Source: Afipia sp. (GTDB lineage: Bacteria > Pseudomonadota > Alphaproteobacteria > Rhizobiales > Xanthobacteraceae). From it: DNA of 64,000 bases. The DNA is taken from assembly GCA_024508675.1 (NCBI GenBank), contig JANINQ010000003.1:283282-347281 (forward strand). The letters run 5' to 3'. The position numbers and the translations under genes are program-made. Of the stretch, positions 28,201 through 36,817 are shown in pieces (the first letter of the stretch is position 1; the number at the start of each line of letters is the position of its first letter). Below the pieces are notes generated by a model. That model saw nothing but the letters and a program-made list of their open reading frames with translations. It ran no database searches and was not told where the DNA came from.

Positions 28201-30116
28201 CCAGCTCGGCGGCGGCGATTCCCGGATCGCTGCACACAGCGCTGCAAAGTGCGCTGACGCTGCAGAACAGCTCTTTCACGTCGAACACCGGCACGATCAA
28301 CTGGGATTTCAATCTCGACAACAGCCTGGTCCAGTATCTGGCCGATGGCGAGACGATCACCGTGACCTATACGATCACGGTAAAGGACGACAGCGGGACG
28401 GGGACCGATACGTCAACGGCCCAGACGGTTACAGTTGTCATTACCGGCACCAATGACGCACCAGTCGTCAGCGGCGCGGTCACTGACGTCAATGCAATCG
28501 AAGATGGCAGCGCGAGCACGCTGGACGCGCTGGCCAATGCTTCGGATGTCGATAACGGGGCTATCCTGTCGGTCGTCGATGTGCCGGGCACGCTTCCGGC
28601 GGGCGTGACCTATGATGCCGTTCATCACACCTTTACGCTCGATCCGTCCCATGCGGCCTATCAGTATCTCGCGGCGGGGCAGACTACCGTCGTGACCGTG
28701 AATTATGGCGTGACTGACGGTATCGTCACAACGCCAACAGCAGCCTCGGTGTCATGGACGATCACGGGCACCAATGATGATCCTGTCGTTGCCGGGCCTC
28801 TCACGCTCTCGACGACGGAAGGCGACGCGCCGGTCGTGCGCGACCTTCTTGCCGGTGCTTTCGACGTCGATACCGGCGATACACTGTCCGTCGTCACCGA
28901 CAGCATTCAGTATTCGATCAATGGCGGTACGCCGACAACCACGACGCCAGCCGGGATCACCTTCCCGGATGAGCATACGTTAAACATCGATGCGGCAGGG
29001 CTCCATCATCTGCCGGCGGGTGTGACAGAAACCATCGTTGTCAGTTACGACATTGCAGACAATCACGGTGGCCTTGTCTCGCAGACAGAGACGATCACGG
29101 TCACCGGCGTCAATGATCGGCCGGTCCTGGCCGCGGGCGCCGATCTCGCAACGATTACCGAAAATGAAACGGCAAATACCGGACAACTGGTCAGTTCGTT
29201 TGCAACCGGCATTTCCGATCCTGACGATGGCGCGCTGAAGGGCGTGGCGATCACCGGATACACCAGCCAGAACGGCCATTGGGAATACTCGATCGATGGC
29301 GGAGGTAGCTGGACGACCTTCGGAACCTATTCGTCAACCGGCGGATTGCTGCTGGCCAGCGATGACAAGGTGCGCTTCGTTCCTAATGGTGAAAATGGCG
29401 GCACTGATACGCTGACCTATGTCGCGTGGGACCAGACGTCGGGCACGCACGGACAGGTGACGAATACCGTGTATCCCCAATTCTGGGCCGCGTTCTCCGA
29501 AGGGAGCCAGGCGCAGACCACCACACTGACGGTGACAAGCCTGAACGACGCACCGCATATCGATGTTACAGATGCGCAGCTTTCCACGAGCGGCGGCAGC
29601 ACGATCATTTCAGGCGCGGCCATTGTTGACCCGGATGCGGCAGACGGCTTCATGGTCAATCTGGTGCCGGATTCAGGCACGGTGACCGGCACACTGGACT
29701 CAATCACCTATACGCCGCCCGGCGTTCCGCCCCAGCTCGGCCAGATCACGGCAACGGTCACCGATATTGCCGGCGCGAGCGATACGGTGAATTTCATCTT
29801 CAACGTGTCCGGAACGGGGCCGGTGACGATGCAGAGCACATCGGAAAAGGACGTGTTCTTCGCCACAGCCTATCAGGATACGTTCGTTTTCACGTCGGGT
29901 TCGAACCAGGACACGATTTCGGGATTCACCACTGGAACCGACAAGATCGATCTGCAGGCCTTCTCGTCCATCGATGCGGCGGCGTTGACGACCCTGCTGG
30001 CCAATGCCGATCACATCGGCAGCGATACGCTGCTGCATCTGAATGGCACCACCGATACGGTGCTGGTGAAGGGCGTGGCGGCACTGAACGCCAGCGATTT
30101 CATCCTCCACGCCTGA
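25257..30116 (+). CDS. Giant type I-secreted FecR/VCBS repeat protein (adhesin-like, retention-module N-terminus)
   Basis: 1619 residues from a TTG start (25257, preceded by GGGCAGGG); the next in-frame ATG would remove conserved N-terminal residues. Parts: an N-terminal domain (about 45-105, LIISGNGQKIVVGNYF); a TAAPAAG motif at 111-117; a FecR-like domain (about 125-240, DVIQTGSDSSIGMTFVDGSAFGM, MGIRGTAVLVEI); then eight VCBS/cadherin-like junctions of the form G-x-ND-x-P from about 506 to 1427 (TGTNDAPV, TGTNDTPM, TGVNDRPV); and a C-terminal secretion domain (about 1535-1619, DTFVFTSGSNQDTISGF ... LVKGVAALNASDFILHA). The exporter genes follow directly. Likely a surface adhesin or biofilm protein. 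Confidence 0.9.
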   Translation: MNFAGPFDSELSHVSPVSLGGDGFTFGKPSFIQHHPSDSHVVIPDAHLMFSGDYTRIGSDLIISGNGQKIVVGNYFKGETRPALTSKDGATLAGHIVDALTGHVHYAQANTAAPAAGQVIGNVLKLSGSATAIRNGVSIELHIGDAIQKGDVIQTGSDSSIGMTFVDGSAFGMTSNARMVMNEMIYDPNGSSNSSLISLVQGTITFVAGQTAKNGNMRVETPVATMGIRGTAVLVEIGANDGPTKFSVLVEPDGHTGSYNLYDKATGQLIGTVSQAGQVTYVTSLGLGQPPSAIEQLKTLQDQQNEKSIIQQVFQLFFPNYNPDDSNPKSPKFGHNTSGNNLAEIIFTTNSNKQQTFLTQIELRFAVTDPLTGITTYQNKIFYNSKASFSADSVFGNQAFVSTTETFKFADVVKIDDPDIGNAPFYDIGVPFVAGSAIIKSAVSTIPQMSETFLKSLLSINQTTGVVSFDRQQFNFLDDGQTVTFKIQVTATSGPDTGVVEIPVTITGENDAPTIVVGTATTIAGGVKEDTGITTSGDIATHGTITFQDFDLTDAHSATVVLNSTASGLPHFVAGTEIGHFTIDPVAETLTDTNNQGTVGWHFTLDDDDPTLQSLAEGQTITQTYTITIKDNNGVPVTQTVTITITGTNDAPVLSADTAASHHAEEVLNTTNSSVEDVVTGSLSFSDVDLSDTHSATAALHPGAVVWSGGLYSGIPSATLTALATAMNTSVTDSTGTGAGSVGWEFKVPDHLFDFLADGETLTITYDVTITDNNGVSSTQQVVVQIGAANDEPVISVIDAGAAVQEDASVQPGNLLTDTGPVTFTDTDLTDTHTAHVAFNNAVGGGGGSVNTALLTALGTALSVPSSTLAAGVHTFNWDFALDNNLVQYLGAGETVTATYTITVKDNSGDLNAISAGQTVTVVITGTNDTPMITAVDVAGAVKEDDALVAVNTLHDTGSVTFADLDATDHETATVAFVGDATSSAAAIPGSLHTALQSALTLQNSSFTSNTGTINWDFNLDNSLVQYLADGETITVTYTITVKDDSGTGTDTSTAQTVTVVITGTNDAPVVSGAVTDVNAIEDGSASTLDALANASDVDNGAILSVVDVPGTLPAGVTYDAVHHTFTLDPSHAAYQYLAAGQTTVVTVNYGVTDGIVTTPTAASVSWTITGTNDDPVVAGPLTLSTTEGDAPVVRDLLAGAFDVDTGDTLSVVTDSIQYSINGGTPTTTTPAGITFPDEHTLNIDAAGLHHLPAGVTETIVVSYDIADNHGGLVSQTETITVTGVNDRPVLAAGADLATITENETANTGQLVSSFATGISDPDDGALKGVAITGYTSQNGHWEYSIDGGGSWTTFGTYSSTGGLLLASDDKVRFVPNGENGGTDTLTYVAWDQTSGTHGQVTNTVYPQFWAAFSEGSQAQTTTLTVTSLNDAPHIDVTDAQLSTSGGSTIISGAAIVDPDAADGFMVNLVPDSGTVTGTLDSITYTPPGVPPQLGQITATVTDIAGASDTVNFIFNVSGTGPVTMQSTSEKDVFFATAYQDTFVFTSGSNQDTISGFTTGTDKIDLQAFSSIDAAALTTLLANADHIGSDTLLHLNGTTDTVLVKGVAALNASDFILHA

Positions 30117-30126
30117 GGGGTGGAGG

Positions 30127-30159
30127 GCCGGAAACATTAACTTCGATCACGTTTCCGGC
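30127..30159 (+). terminator. Hairpin between the adhesin and its exporter (attenuator-like)
   Basis: GCCGGAAAC-N15-GTTTCCGGC is a perfect 9-bp inverted repeat, 11 bases after the adhesin stop and 101 bases before the ABC exporter start. There is no T run, so full intrinsic termination is unlikely. It may stabilise the abundant adhesin mRNA or attenuate exporter expression. Confidence 0.5.
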
Positions 30160-30259
30160 TGCAACGGCAGCCCGCCTCATGGCATGATGGGACCTGCCGG
30201 ACCGGTCGTTCATGATCTGCAAATTGTTGCCCTGACGGACGCCGGCAAGCCAGGTATCG

Positions 30260-32023
30260 ATGCAGCCCGCTAAGACAGCCAGCCACGCTTCCTCGCCCCG
30301 TTCCGAACTGGGCACCGCCTTGCGCGCCTGCCGCAGCGCCTTTGTCGGCGTCGGCGTGATGAGCTGTGTGATCAATATTCTCTACCTGACCGGCTCGTTC
30401 TTCATGCTCGAGATCTACGACCGGGTGCTGCCCAGCCGCAGCATTCCGACGCTTGTAGGTCTGATCGTGCTGGCGGGCGGCCTCTACATGGTTCAGGGCA
30501 TTCTCGACCTGATCCGCGGACGCATCCTGATCCGGATCGGATCGACGCTGGATGAAATGCTCAGCCGCCGGGTCTACGACGTTGTGGTCCGGATGCCGCT
30601 GTTCGTGGGAAACCGCAGCGAAGGCCTTCAGCCGCTGCGCGATCTCGACAATGTCCGGTCGTTTCTTTCGGGGATGGGGCCGGGCGCATTGTTCGACCTG
30701 CCATGGCTGCCGCTGTATCTCGCGATCTGCTTCGCCTTCCATCCGCTGATCGGCGTGACTGCACTGGCAGGCGCCGCGCTTCTGATCGCCCTGACCATCC
30801 TGACCGAATACCTGACCCATGATCCGATGAAGCGCTCCACGGCACTGGCAATGCGCCGTCAGGATCTGGCGCTGGCCAGCCGCCGCAATGCCGAAGTGCT
30901 GGCCGCCATGGGCATGGCGGGCCGCGTCGGCAAGCGATGGGAAGACTCGAACCGCGATTACCTCGCCACCAACCAGAGGGCGAGCGATGTTGCGGGTGGT
31001 CTCGGCGCCATCGCCAAGGTGATGCGGATGATGCTGCAGTCCGCCGTCCTCGGCGTCGGCGCGTATCTCGTCATTAATCAGCAGGCGACCGCGGGCATCA
31101 TCATTGCCGGTTCGATCCTGAGTGCGCGGGCGCTGGCGCCCGTCGATCTGGCCATCGCGCACTGGAAAGGTTTTGTGGCCGCCCGGCAGAGCTGGCACCG
31201 CCTCAACCGGCTGCTTGGCATGTTGCCGGAGCAGGACGCGCCGACGCTGCTCGAGCCTCCGGTTAGCAAGCTGTCCGTTGAGACGCTCGCTATCAGCCCG
31301 CCGGGTGAACAGAAGGTCGTGGCGCAGGACGTCACGTTTGCACTGGAGGCGGGACAGGCGGTCGGCGTGATCGGTCCCAGCGGATCGGGGAAATCCTCGC
31401 TGGTGCGCGCGCTGGTTGGTGTCTGGAAGCCCATCCGCGGCAATGTCCGCCTCGATGGCGCGGCGCTCGACCAATGGTCGCCGGAAGTGCTGGGACGCCA
31501 CATCGGCTATCTGCCGCAGGATGTGGAGCTGTTTGCCGGTACCATTGCCCAGAACATTTCGCGCTTCGAGGAAAATGCCTCGCCGGACAGCATCATCGCG
31601 GCCGCGCGCGAAGCCCGTGTCCACGACATGATCATTGGTATGAAGGACGGCTACGATACCCAGATCGGCGATCAGGGCAGCGTGCTCTCCGCCGGTCAGG
31701 CGCAGCGCATTGCGCTGGCGCGGGCGCTCTACGGCAATCCGTTCCTTGTGGTGCTGGACGAGCCCAACTCCAATCTCGACAGCGAGGGCGACGCGGCCCT
31801 GAACAAGGCCATCCTCGCTGTCCGCGCGCGTGGCGGCGTGGTCGTCGTCGTGGCGCATCGTCCGATCGGTATCGAGAGTGTCGACCTCATTCTGGTGATG
31901 AAGGATGGCCGTGTGCAGGCCTTCGGACCGAAGGAAGCCGTGCTCGGCCAGGTGCTGCAGCGCCCGGTCGCCGCGCCGCCTGCCATCAAGATTGTCTCGG
32001 ACAAGGGAGGAGCGCCGTCATGA
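30260..32023 (+). CDS. Type I secretion ABC transporter (PrtD-type permease/ATPase)
   Basis: 587 residues, PrtD-like: five to six transmembrane helices in residues 30-310, then a nucleotide-binding domain with Walker A GPSGSGKSSL, signature LSAGQAQRIALARAL and Walker B FLVVLDEPNSNLD. There is no N-terminal C39 or C39-like domain, unlike the second exporter at 56312. With the HlyD protein encoded next and a TolC-type channel it should export the upstream FecR/VCBS protein directly from cytoplasm to outside. The stop overlaps the adaptor start by 4 bases. Confidence 0.94.
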   Translation: MQPAKTASHASSPRSELGTALRACRSAFVGVGVMSCVINILYLTGSFFMLEIYDRVLPSRSIPTLVGLIVLAGGLYMVQGILDLIRGRILIRIGSTLDEMLSRRVYDVVVRMPLFVGNRSEGLQPLRDLDNVRSFLSGMGPGALFDLPWLPLYLAICFAFHPLIGVTALAGAALLIALTILTEYLTHDPMKRSTALAMRRQDLALASRRNAEVLAAMGMAGRVGKRWEDSNRDYLATNQRASDVAGGLGAIAKVMRMMLQSAVLGVGAYLVINQQATAGIIIAGSILSARALAPVDLAIAHWKGFVAARQSWHRLNRLLGMLPEQDAPTLLEPPVSKLSVETLAISPPGEQKVVAQDVTFALEAGQAVGVIGPSGSGKSSLVRALVGVWKPIRGNVRLDGAALDQWSPEVLGRHIGYLPQDVELFAGTIAQNISRFEENASPDSIIAAAREARVHDMIIGMKDGYDTQIGDQGSVLSAGQAQRIALARALYGNPFLVVLDEPNSNLDSEGDAALNKAILAVRARGGVVVVVAHRPIGIESVDLILVMKDGRVQAFGPKEAVLGQVLQRPVAAPPAIKIVSDKGGAPS

Positions 32024-33417
32024 AAAAGCCGACGCTCGCCGGAACCGAAGGCACCATTCGCGGCATTCTGAATGCGCTGTTTTCGCCGCTGGAGCGTATC
32101 TCGATCTTCAAGAGTCTCGACAAGCCGGGTTCCCGTGGCTCGATCCGCTTTCATCTGATTGTGGGATTGGTTGTCGTGACGCTGCTGACCTGCGGCATCG
32201 GAGGCTGGGCCTCGACGGCGCAAATCTCGGGCGCGCTGATTGCGCCGGGCTCCATCGTGGTCGATTCCAACGTCAAGAAGGTGCAGCATCCGACCGGCGG
32301 CGTGGTCGGTGAGGTGAGGGCGCGCGATGGCGATCGCGTCAGGGCCGGTGACATCGTGGTGCGGCTCGACGACACGGTGACCAAGGCTAGCCTCGCCATT
32401 GTGACCAAGGGACTGAATGGCCTGCTGGCGCGCCGTGCGCGGCTGCTCGCCGAGCAGGAAGGTCTGGACCGGATCACATTCCCGCCAGAACTGATGGATT
32501 ATTTCTCCGATCCGGAAGTGCGATCGTTGATCGGAAGCGAGATCAAGCTGTTCCAGGTGCGCTCATCCGGCCGGGTCAATCAGAAAGCCCAGCTCAAGGA
32601 ACGCATCGCGCAGCTCAAGGAAGAAATCGGCGGCCTTGAAGCGCAGGAAAACGCCAAGTCTCGCGAGATCGAGCTGATCCAGAAAGAGCTTGTCGGCGTG
32701 CGCGATCTCTACGCTAAGAACCTCGTCCAGATTTCGCGCCTGACTGTGCTTGAGCGCGACGCTGCGCGGCTCGATGGCGACCGTGCGCAGTTCGTCGCGC
32801 AGAAGGCGCAGGCTAAGGGGAAGATCACGGAAATCGAATTGCAGATCATCCAGATCGACAAGGACCTCTCCAGCGAAGTCTCCAAGGAGATGCGCGAGAT
32901 CAACGACAAGATCGGCGAGTTCGTCGAGCGCAAGGTGACGGCTGAAGACCAGCTCCGCCGCATCGACATTCGCGCGCCGCAGGACGGCATGGTGCTGCAG
33001 TCGACGGTTCATACCGTCGGCGGCGTCATCACCGCAGGCGACGCGATCATGCTGATCGTGCCGGAGTCCGACAACCTGTCGGTCGAGGCGAAGGTGAACC
33101 CGCAGGACATCGACCAGTTACGGATCGGGCAGAAGACGCTGCTGCGGCTTTCCGCCTTCAACCAGCGCACCACGCCGGAACTGAACGGCGCGGTCAGCCG
33201 CATCTCGCCCGATACCACCGTCGATCAGCGGACAGGCCAGAGCTATTACACCATCCGCGTTTCGCTGCCGCCGGAAGAGGTGGCGCGGCTGGGCGATGTC
33301 AAACTGATCCCGGGCATGCCTGTCGAGGCTTTTGTGCAAACCGGCGAGCGCACCATGATATCCTATCTGGCGAAGCCGCTGAGCGATCAGCTCATGCGCG
33401 CGTTCCGCGAGAAGTGA
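32020..33417 (+). CDS. Type I secretion membrane-fusion protein (HlyD/PrtE family)
   Basis: The track ORF (31474) runs through the exporter gene in another frame. The real start is ATG 32020, after AAGGGAGGAGCGCCGTC, giving 465 residues. One N-terminal membrane span (FHLIVGLVVVTLLTCGIGGWAS, about 43-65), a lipoyl-type half-motif (VQHPTGGVVGEVRARDGDRVRAGDIVVRLDD), a long coiled-coil region (about 150-300, QLKERIAQLKEEIGGLEAQEN), and a beta-barrel C-terminus. It bridges the inner-membrane ABC exporter and an outer-membrane TolC channel. No TolC gene is adjacent; one lies at 54596. Confidence 0.93.
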   Translation: MKKPTLAGTEGTIRGILNALFSPLERISIFKSLDKPGSRGSIRFHLIVGLVVVTLLTCGIGGWASTAQISGALIAPGSIVVDSNVKKVQHPTGGVVGEVRARDGDRVRAGDIVVRLDDTVTKASLAIVTKGLNGLLARRARLLAEQEGLDRITFPPELMDYFSDPEVRSLIGSEIKLFQVRSSGRVNQKAQLKERIAQLKEEIGGLEAQENAKSREIELIQKELVGVRDLYAKNLVQISRLTVLERDAARLDGDRAQFVAQKAQAKGKITEIELQIIQIDKDLSSEVSKEMREINDKIGEFVERKVTAEDQLRRIDIRAPQDGMVLQSTVHTVGGVITAGDAIMLIVPESDNLSVEAKVNPQDIDQLRIGQKTLLRLSAFNQRTTPELNGAVSRISPDTTVDQRTGQSYYTIRVSLPPEEVARLGDVKLIPGMPVEAFVQTGERTMISYLAKPLSDQLMRAFREK

Positions 33418-33435
33418 TGGGTACCGGTTAGCGGC

Positions 33436-35688
33436 ATGGTGCATGCAATCCTGAAATGGATAGTCCGCTTTTTCGCGCGCCTCCGGCGTTATGCGCGGAT
33501 GTTCGGCTACGCGCGGCTGCTGTGTTTGCTGCTGCTCGTCGGTATGATCGGGCTTCGGGTCGCAGATCCGTTTCCGCTCGAGGAATTGCGGGTCAGGACT
33601 TTTGATGCCTATCAGGTTCTCCAGCCGCGCAAGATTACGCAGCGCCCGGTCGTCATCATCGACATTGACGAAAAAAGCCTCGCCAGGTTCGGCCAATGGC
33701 CGTGGCCGCGTACGCGTGTCGCCGATCTTGTTCAGCGTCTGACCGATCTTGGCGCTGCTGCGATCGCCTTCGATATTGTTTTTGCGGAAGAGGACCGGCT
33801 GTCGCCCGCTATCGCAGCCGATACATTCCGCGACCTCGATCAGGTCAGCAGGGACAGGTTGCGATCCTTACCCAGCAACGATCAGGTGTTCGCGGAGGTG
33901 TTGCGGAAATCGCCGGCGGTGCTTGGCGAGTCCGGCCTGCCGAAATTCGTGAAACAGCCTGAGCTCAAACTGCCGCTCACCGGACTTGCCACACTGGGAG
34001 ACGATCCGAGGCCGTTCCTGCTGCAGTTTCCCGGTCTGCTACGGAATATTCCGATTCTTGAAGAGGCGGCGCCCGGGCGCGGGTTGTTCACCATCCGGAC
34101 TGAACGCGACGGCATCGTCCGCCGCGTTCCGATGATCATGCAGGCGCAGGGCGACCTGATGCCGTCGCTGACGTTCGAGATGCTGCGCATCGTCACCAAA
34201 TCCGACACGATCCTGATAAAATCGGATGAGGCCGGTGTGAAGAGCGTCGCCGTGCCGGGTTTCGAGATTCCGACCGACCGGAACGGTCAGCTATGGGTGC
34301 ATTTCGCCAAGCACGATGCCGCACGTTACGTCTCTGCCGCGGACATACTGGAAGGCAAGGTCGGTCCTGACCAGATATCGCGCAAACTGATGCTGATCGG
34401 CACGTCCGCAGTCGGACTGCTGGACGTCAAAACCACGCCGCTCGATCCCGTGATGCCGGGTGTCGAAGTCCATGCGCAGGTGCTGGAAGCCGCGTTGACC
34501 CGGTCGGTGCTGTCACAGCCGAACTATGCGGTCGGCGCGGAGATCCTCACCGCGATCCTGTTCGGGATCGCCATCATCTGGCTTGCGCCGATCCTGAGCG
34601 CGATCATGCTGCTGCTGTTCGGCGGCGTCATCGTTGCGATCATGGTGGCGGCATCCTGGTACTTCTTTATCGAGCATCGGCTGCTGATCGATTTCACGTT
34701 CCCGCTGATCGCGAGCACGTCGATCTATCTGGTTCTGGTGTTCAGCAGCTATTTCCGAGAGCAGGCGCAGCGCCGCCGCATCCGTTCGGCATTCGGTCAG
34801 TACCTGTCGCCGGCGCTGGTCGAGCAATTGGCGCAGTCGCCTGAAAAGCTGGTGCTGGGCGGCGAGGAGCGGAACATGACCATCATGTTCAGCGACGTGC
34901 GCGGCTTCACGACAATTTCGGAATCGTTCAAGAGCGATCCGCAGGGCCTGACATCGCTGATGAACCGGTTCCTGACGCCGCTGACCAATGCGATTCTGGA
35001 TCGGAAAGGGACGATCGACAAGTATATGGGCGACGCCATCATGGCGTTCTGGAATGCACCGATCAATGACGAGGTGCACCAGATCAACGCCTGCAATGCG
35101 GCGCTCGACATGATCGATCGCATCGAGGCCTTGAATGTCGAGCGCGAGCGCGAGGCGAATGAGGCTGGCAAGCCGTTCATTCCGATGAAAGTCGGAATTG
35201 GCCTGAACACCGGTACCTGTGTTGTCGGCAACATGGGATCGAACCTGCGGTTCGATTATTCGGTGCTGGGTGACGCCGTGAACCTTGCTTCGCGCCTCGA
35301 AGGACAATCGAAATCCTATGGCGTTCCCATCATTGCCGGATCGGCCACGGCGCTCGCGGCCAAGGACAAGTTCGCCATCCTTGAAATCGATTTCATCACC
35401 GTGAAGGGCAAGAAGGAGCCCGAGGTGATCTATGCCGTTGTGGGCCGGGAGGATGTCGCCCAGTCCGGCCGCTTCCAGCGCATCCGAAATCTCTGCATCG
35501 AAATGCTGGCCTGTTATCGCGGCCGCGATTGGGACGGCGCTCTCGCTGCAATTGCGAAAAGCCGTGTTGCCGATGAGGCCAAGGACTTCGGCGCGCTTTA
35601 CGATCTTTATGCCGAGAGAATCGAGGCATTCCGCAAGACGCCGCCGCCCGATGACTGGGATGGCGTGGTCGCCCTGACAACCAAATAA
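33436..35688 (+). CDS. CHASE2-domain class III adenylate cyclase
   Basis: 750 residues: an N-terminal membrane helix (about 28-42), an extracytoplasmic CHASE2 sensor (about 60-355, VVIIDIDEKSLARFGQWPWPR), three membrane helices (about 363-440), then a class III cyclase domain (about 475-650). Catalytic residues seen: metal Asp in FSDVRGFT, the Lys and second metal Asp in DKYMGDAIMAF, and the Asp, Asn and Arg in VLGDAVNLASRLEG. The Lys/Asp pair points to ATP rather than GTP. It starts 18 bases after the HlyD stop, so it probably shares the secretion operon and makes cAMP in response to an envelope signal. Confidence 0.92.
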   Translation: MVHAILKWIVRFFARLRRYARMFGYARLLCLLLLVGMIGLRVADPFPLEELRVRTFDAYQVLQPRKITQRPVVIIDIDEKSLARFGQWPWPRTRVADLVQRLTDLGAAAIAFDIVFAEEDRLSPAIAADTFRDLDQVSRDRLRSLPSNDQVFAEVLRKSPAVLGESGLPKFVKQPELKLPLTGLATLGDDPRPFLLQFPGLLRNIPILEEAAPGRGLFTIRTERDGIVRRVPMIMQAQGDLMPSLTFEMLRIVTKSDTILIKSDEAGVKSVAVPGFEIPTDRNGQLWVHFAKHDAARYVSAADILEGKVGPDQISRKLMLIGTSAVGLLDVKTTPLDPVMPGVEVHAQVLEAALTRSVLSQPNYAVGAEILTAILFGIAIIWLAPILSAIMLLLFGGVIVAIMVAASWYFFIEHRLLIDFTFPLIASTSIYLVLVFSSYFREQAQRRRIRSAFGQYLSPALVEQLAQSPEKLVLGGEERNMTIMFSDVRGFTTISESFKSDPQGLTSLMNRFLTPLTNAILDRKGTIDKYMGDAIMAFWNAPINDEVHQINACNAALDMIDRIEALNVEREREANEAGKPFIPMKVGIGLNTGTCVVGNMGSNLRFDYSVLGDAVNLASRLEGQSKSYGVPIIAGSATALAAKDKFAILEIDFITVKGKKEPEVIYAVVGREDVAQSGRFQRIRNLCIEMLACYRGRDWDGALAAIAKSRVADEAKDFGALYDLYAERIEAFRKTPPPDDWDGVVALTTK

Positions 35689-35822
35689 GGCAGGGAGTGT
35701 GTCCGCGCTATCGTCCACATGATCGTCTGGCAAGCCATTTTTTTGAACGCGATCAGACGCTATGCTGTTGGTGGGGATGACCGGCGCATGCCATCCTTGT
35801 GAAAGATTCATTGAGTTTTTTC

Positions 35823-36653
35823 ATGCCGGCCACAATGTCTGTGCGGTTCTGGGGTGTTCGTGGGAGCATTCCGTGCCCGGGTCCGAATACCGTGCGCTAC
35901 GGCGGCAATACGTCATGCGTCGAAGTGAGATGCGGTGACCATCGGCTCGTGTTCGATGCCGGATCTGGGCTGCGTGTGCTCGGCCTTGCGCTGGCGGATG
36001 AACCCGGCCCCGCCGACATCGATTTGTTTTTGAGCCACTGCCACATCGATCATGTGATCGGTCTGCCGTTCTTCGTGCCTGCCTTTGTGAAGGGAAATCG
36101 CCTTCGGCTGTGGGCCGGCAATCTCAAGGCCGCAGGCGGGGTGCAGGAAACCGTCCGGAAGCTGATGAGCTATCCGCTGTTTCCGATCGAGATCGAAGCC
36201 GCGCAGGGCAAGATCGAATTCAACGACTTTGAGCCCGGCGTCACTCTAACGCCCCGGCCCGGGGTCAAGGTCATGACCACGCCGCTCAACCATCCGGGCG
36301 GCGCCACGGGATACCGCGTGGAATATGGCGGTCGCGCCATGGCCTATATTACCGATACCGAACTCAATGCGGACGAGATGGACCCGGCGCTGCTTGAACT
36401 CGCCCGCGATGCGTCAATCGTCATCATCGATACGACATATACCGACGAAGAATTGCCGGAGCATGTCGGTTGGGGGCACTCAAGCTGGCAGCAGGCCGTC
36501 CGTCTGGCCAATGAGGCAGGGGTCGGGAAGCTTTTTCTGTTTCATCACGATCCCGAACACGACGACGACGAAATGGATCGCATCGCGGCGGCAGCAGCCA
36601 AGGCGCGCCCCGGAACTGTGGTCGCCAGGGAAGGGTTTTCGATCGATATCTGA
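35823..36653 (+). CDS. Metallo-beta-lactamase-fold hydrolase (possible cyclic-nucleotide phosphodiesterase)
   Basis: The track start is GTG 35799. ATG 35823 (MPATMSVRFWGVRGSIPCPGP, 276 residues) or ATG 35835 (MSVRFWGVRG) fits the family better; none has a strong ribosome binding site. The metal-binding HxHxDH motif is present as SHCHIDHVIG, with downstream HPGG, an Asp in ITDTE and a late HHDPEHDDDE. This branch of the MBL fold includes PhnP-like phosphodiesterases. Its place between an adenylate cyclase and a cyclic-nucleotide-binding protein suggests, but does not show, cAMP hydrolysis. Confidence 0.85.
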   Translation: MPATMSVRFWGVRGSIPCPGPNTVRYGGNTSCVEVRCGDHRLVFDAGSGLRVLGLALADEPGPADIDLFLSHCHIDHVIGLPFFVPAFVKGNRLRLWAGNLKAAGGVQETVRKLMSYPLFPIEIEAAQGKIEFNDFEPGVTLTPRPGVKVMTTPLNHPGGATGYRVEYGGRAMAYITDTELNADEMDPALLELARDASIVIIDTTYTDEELPEHVGWGHSSWQQAVRLANEAGVGKLFLFHHDPEHDDDEMDRIAAAAAKARPGTVVAREGFSIDI

Positions 36654-36817
36654 ATTGAGAACTGCGCACATTTTCGGCAGGGCGTCGCACGGCCTTCATG
36701 AAATGTCGCACGCGGATTTGACGACCGATTAACGCACCCGCAGTGAGAACCGTTGTTGCGGTGCGCGCCGGGCGGCATAATACATACCAGCTTTCCTTTA
36801 GCCTCAGGTTGATTCCG

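Noticed and set aside
26776-29560. Regularly spaced repeats considered as a CRISPR array
   Set aside because: The repetition is at protein level (G-x-ND-x-P, VCBS/cadherin-like units of about 100 residues) within one open frame; there are no short identical DNA repeats or cas genes.
30137-31858. 573-residue minus-strand ORF opposite the type I exporter
   Set aside because: Antisense of the ABC gene; no recognised domain.
34513-35811. 432-residue minus-strand ORF opposite the cyclase
   Set aside because: Antisense of the membrane and catalytic parts of the cyclase; shadow composition.
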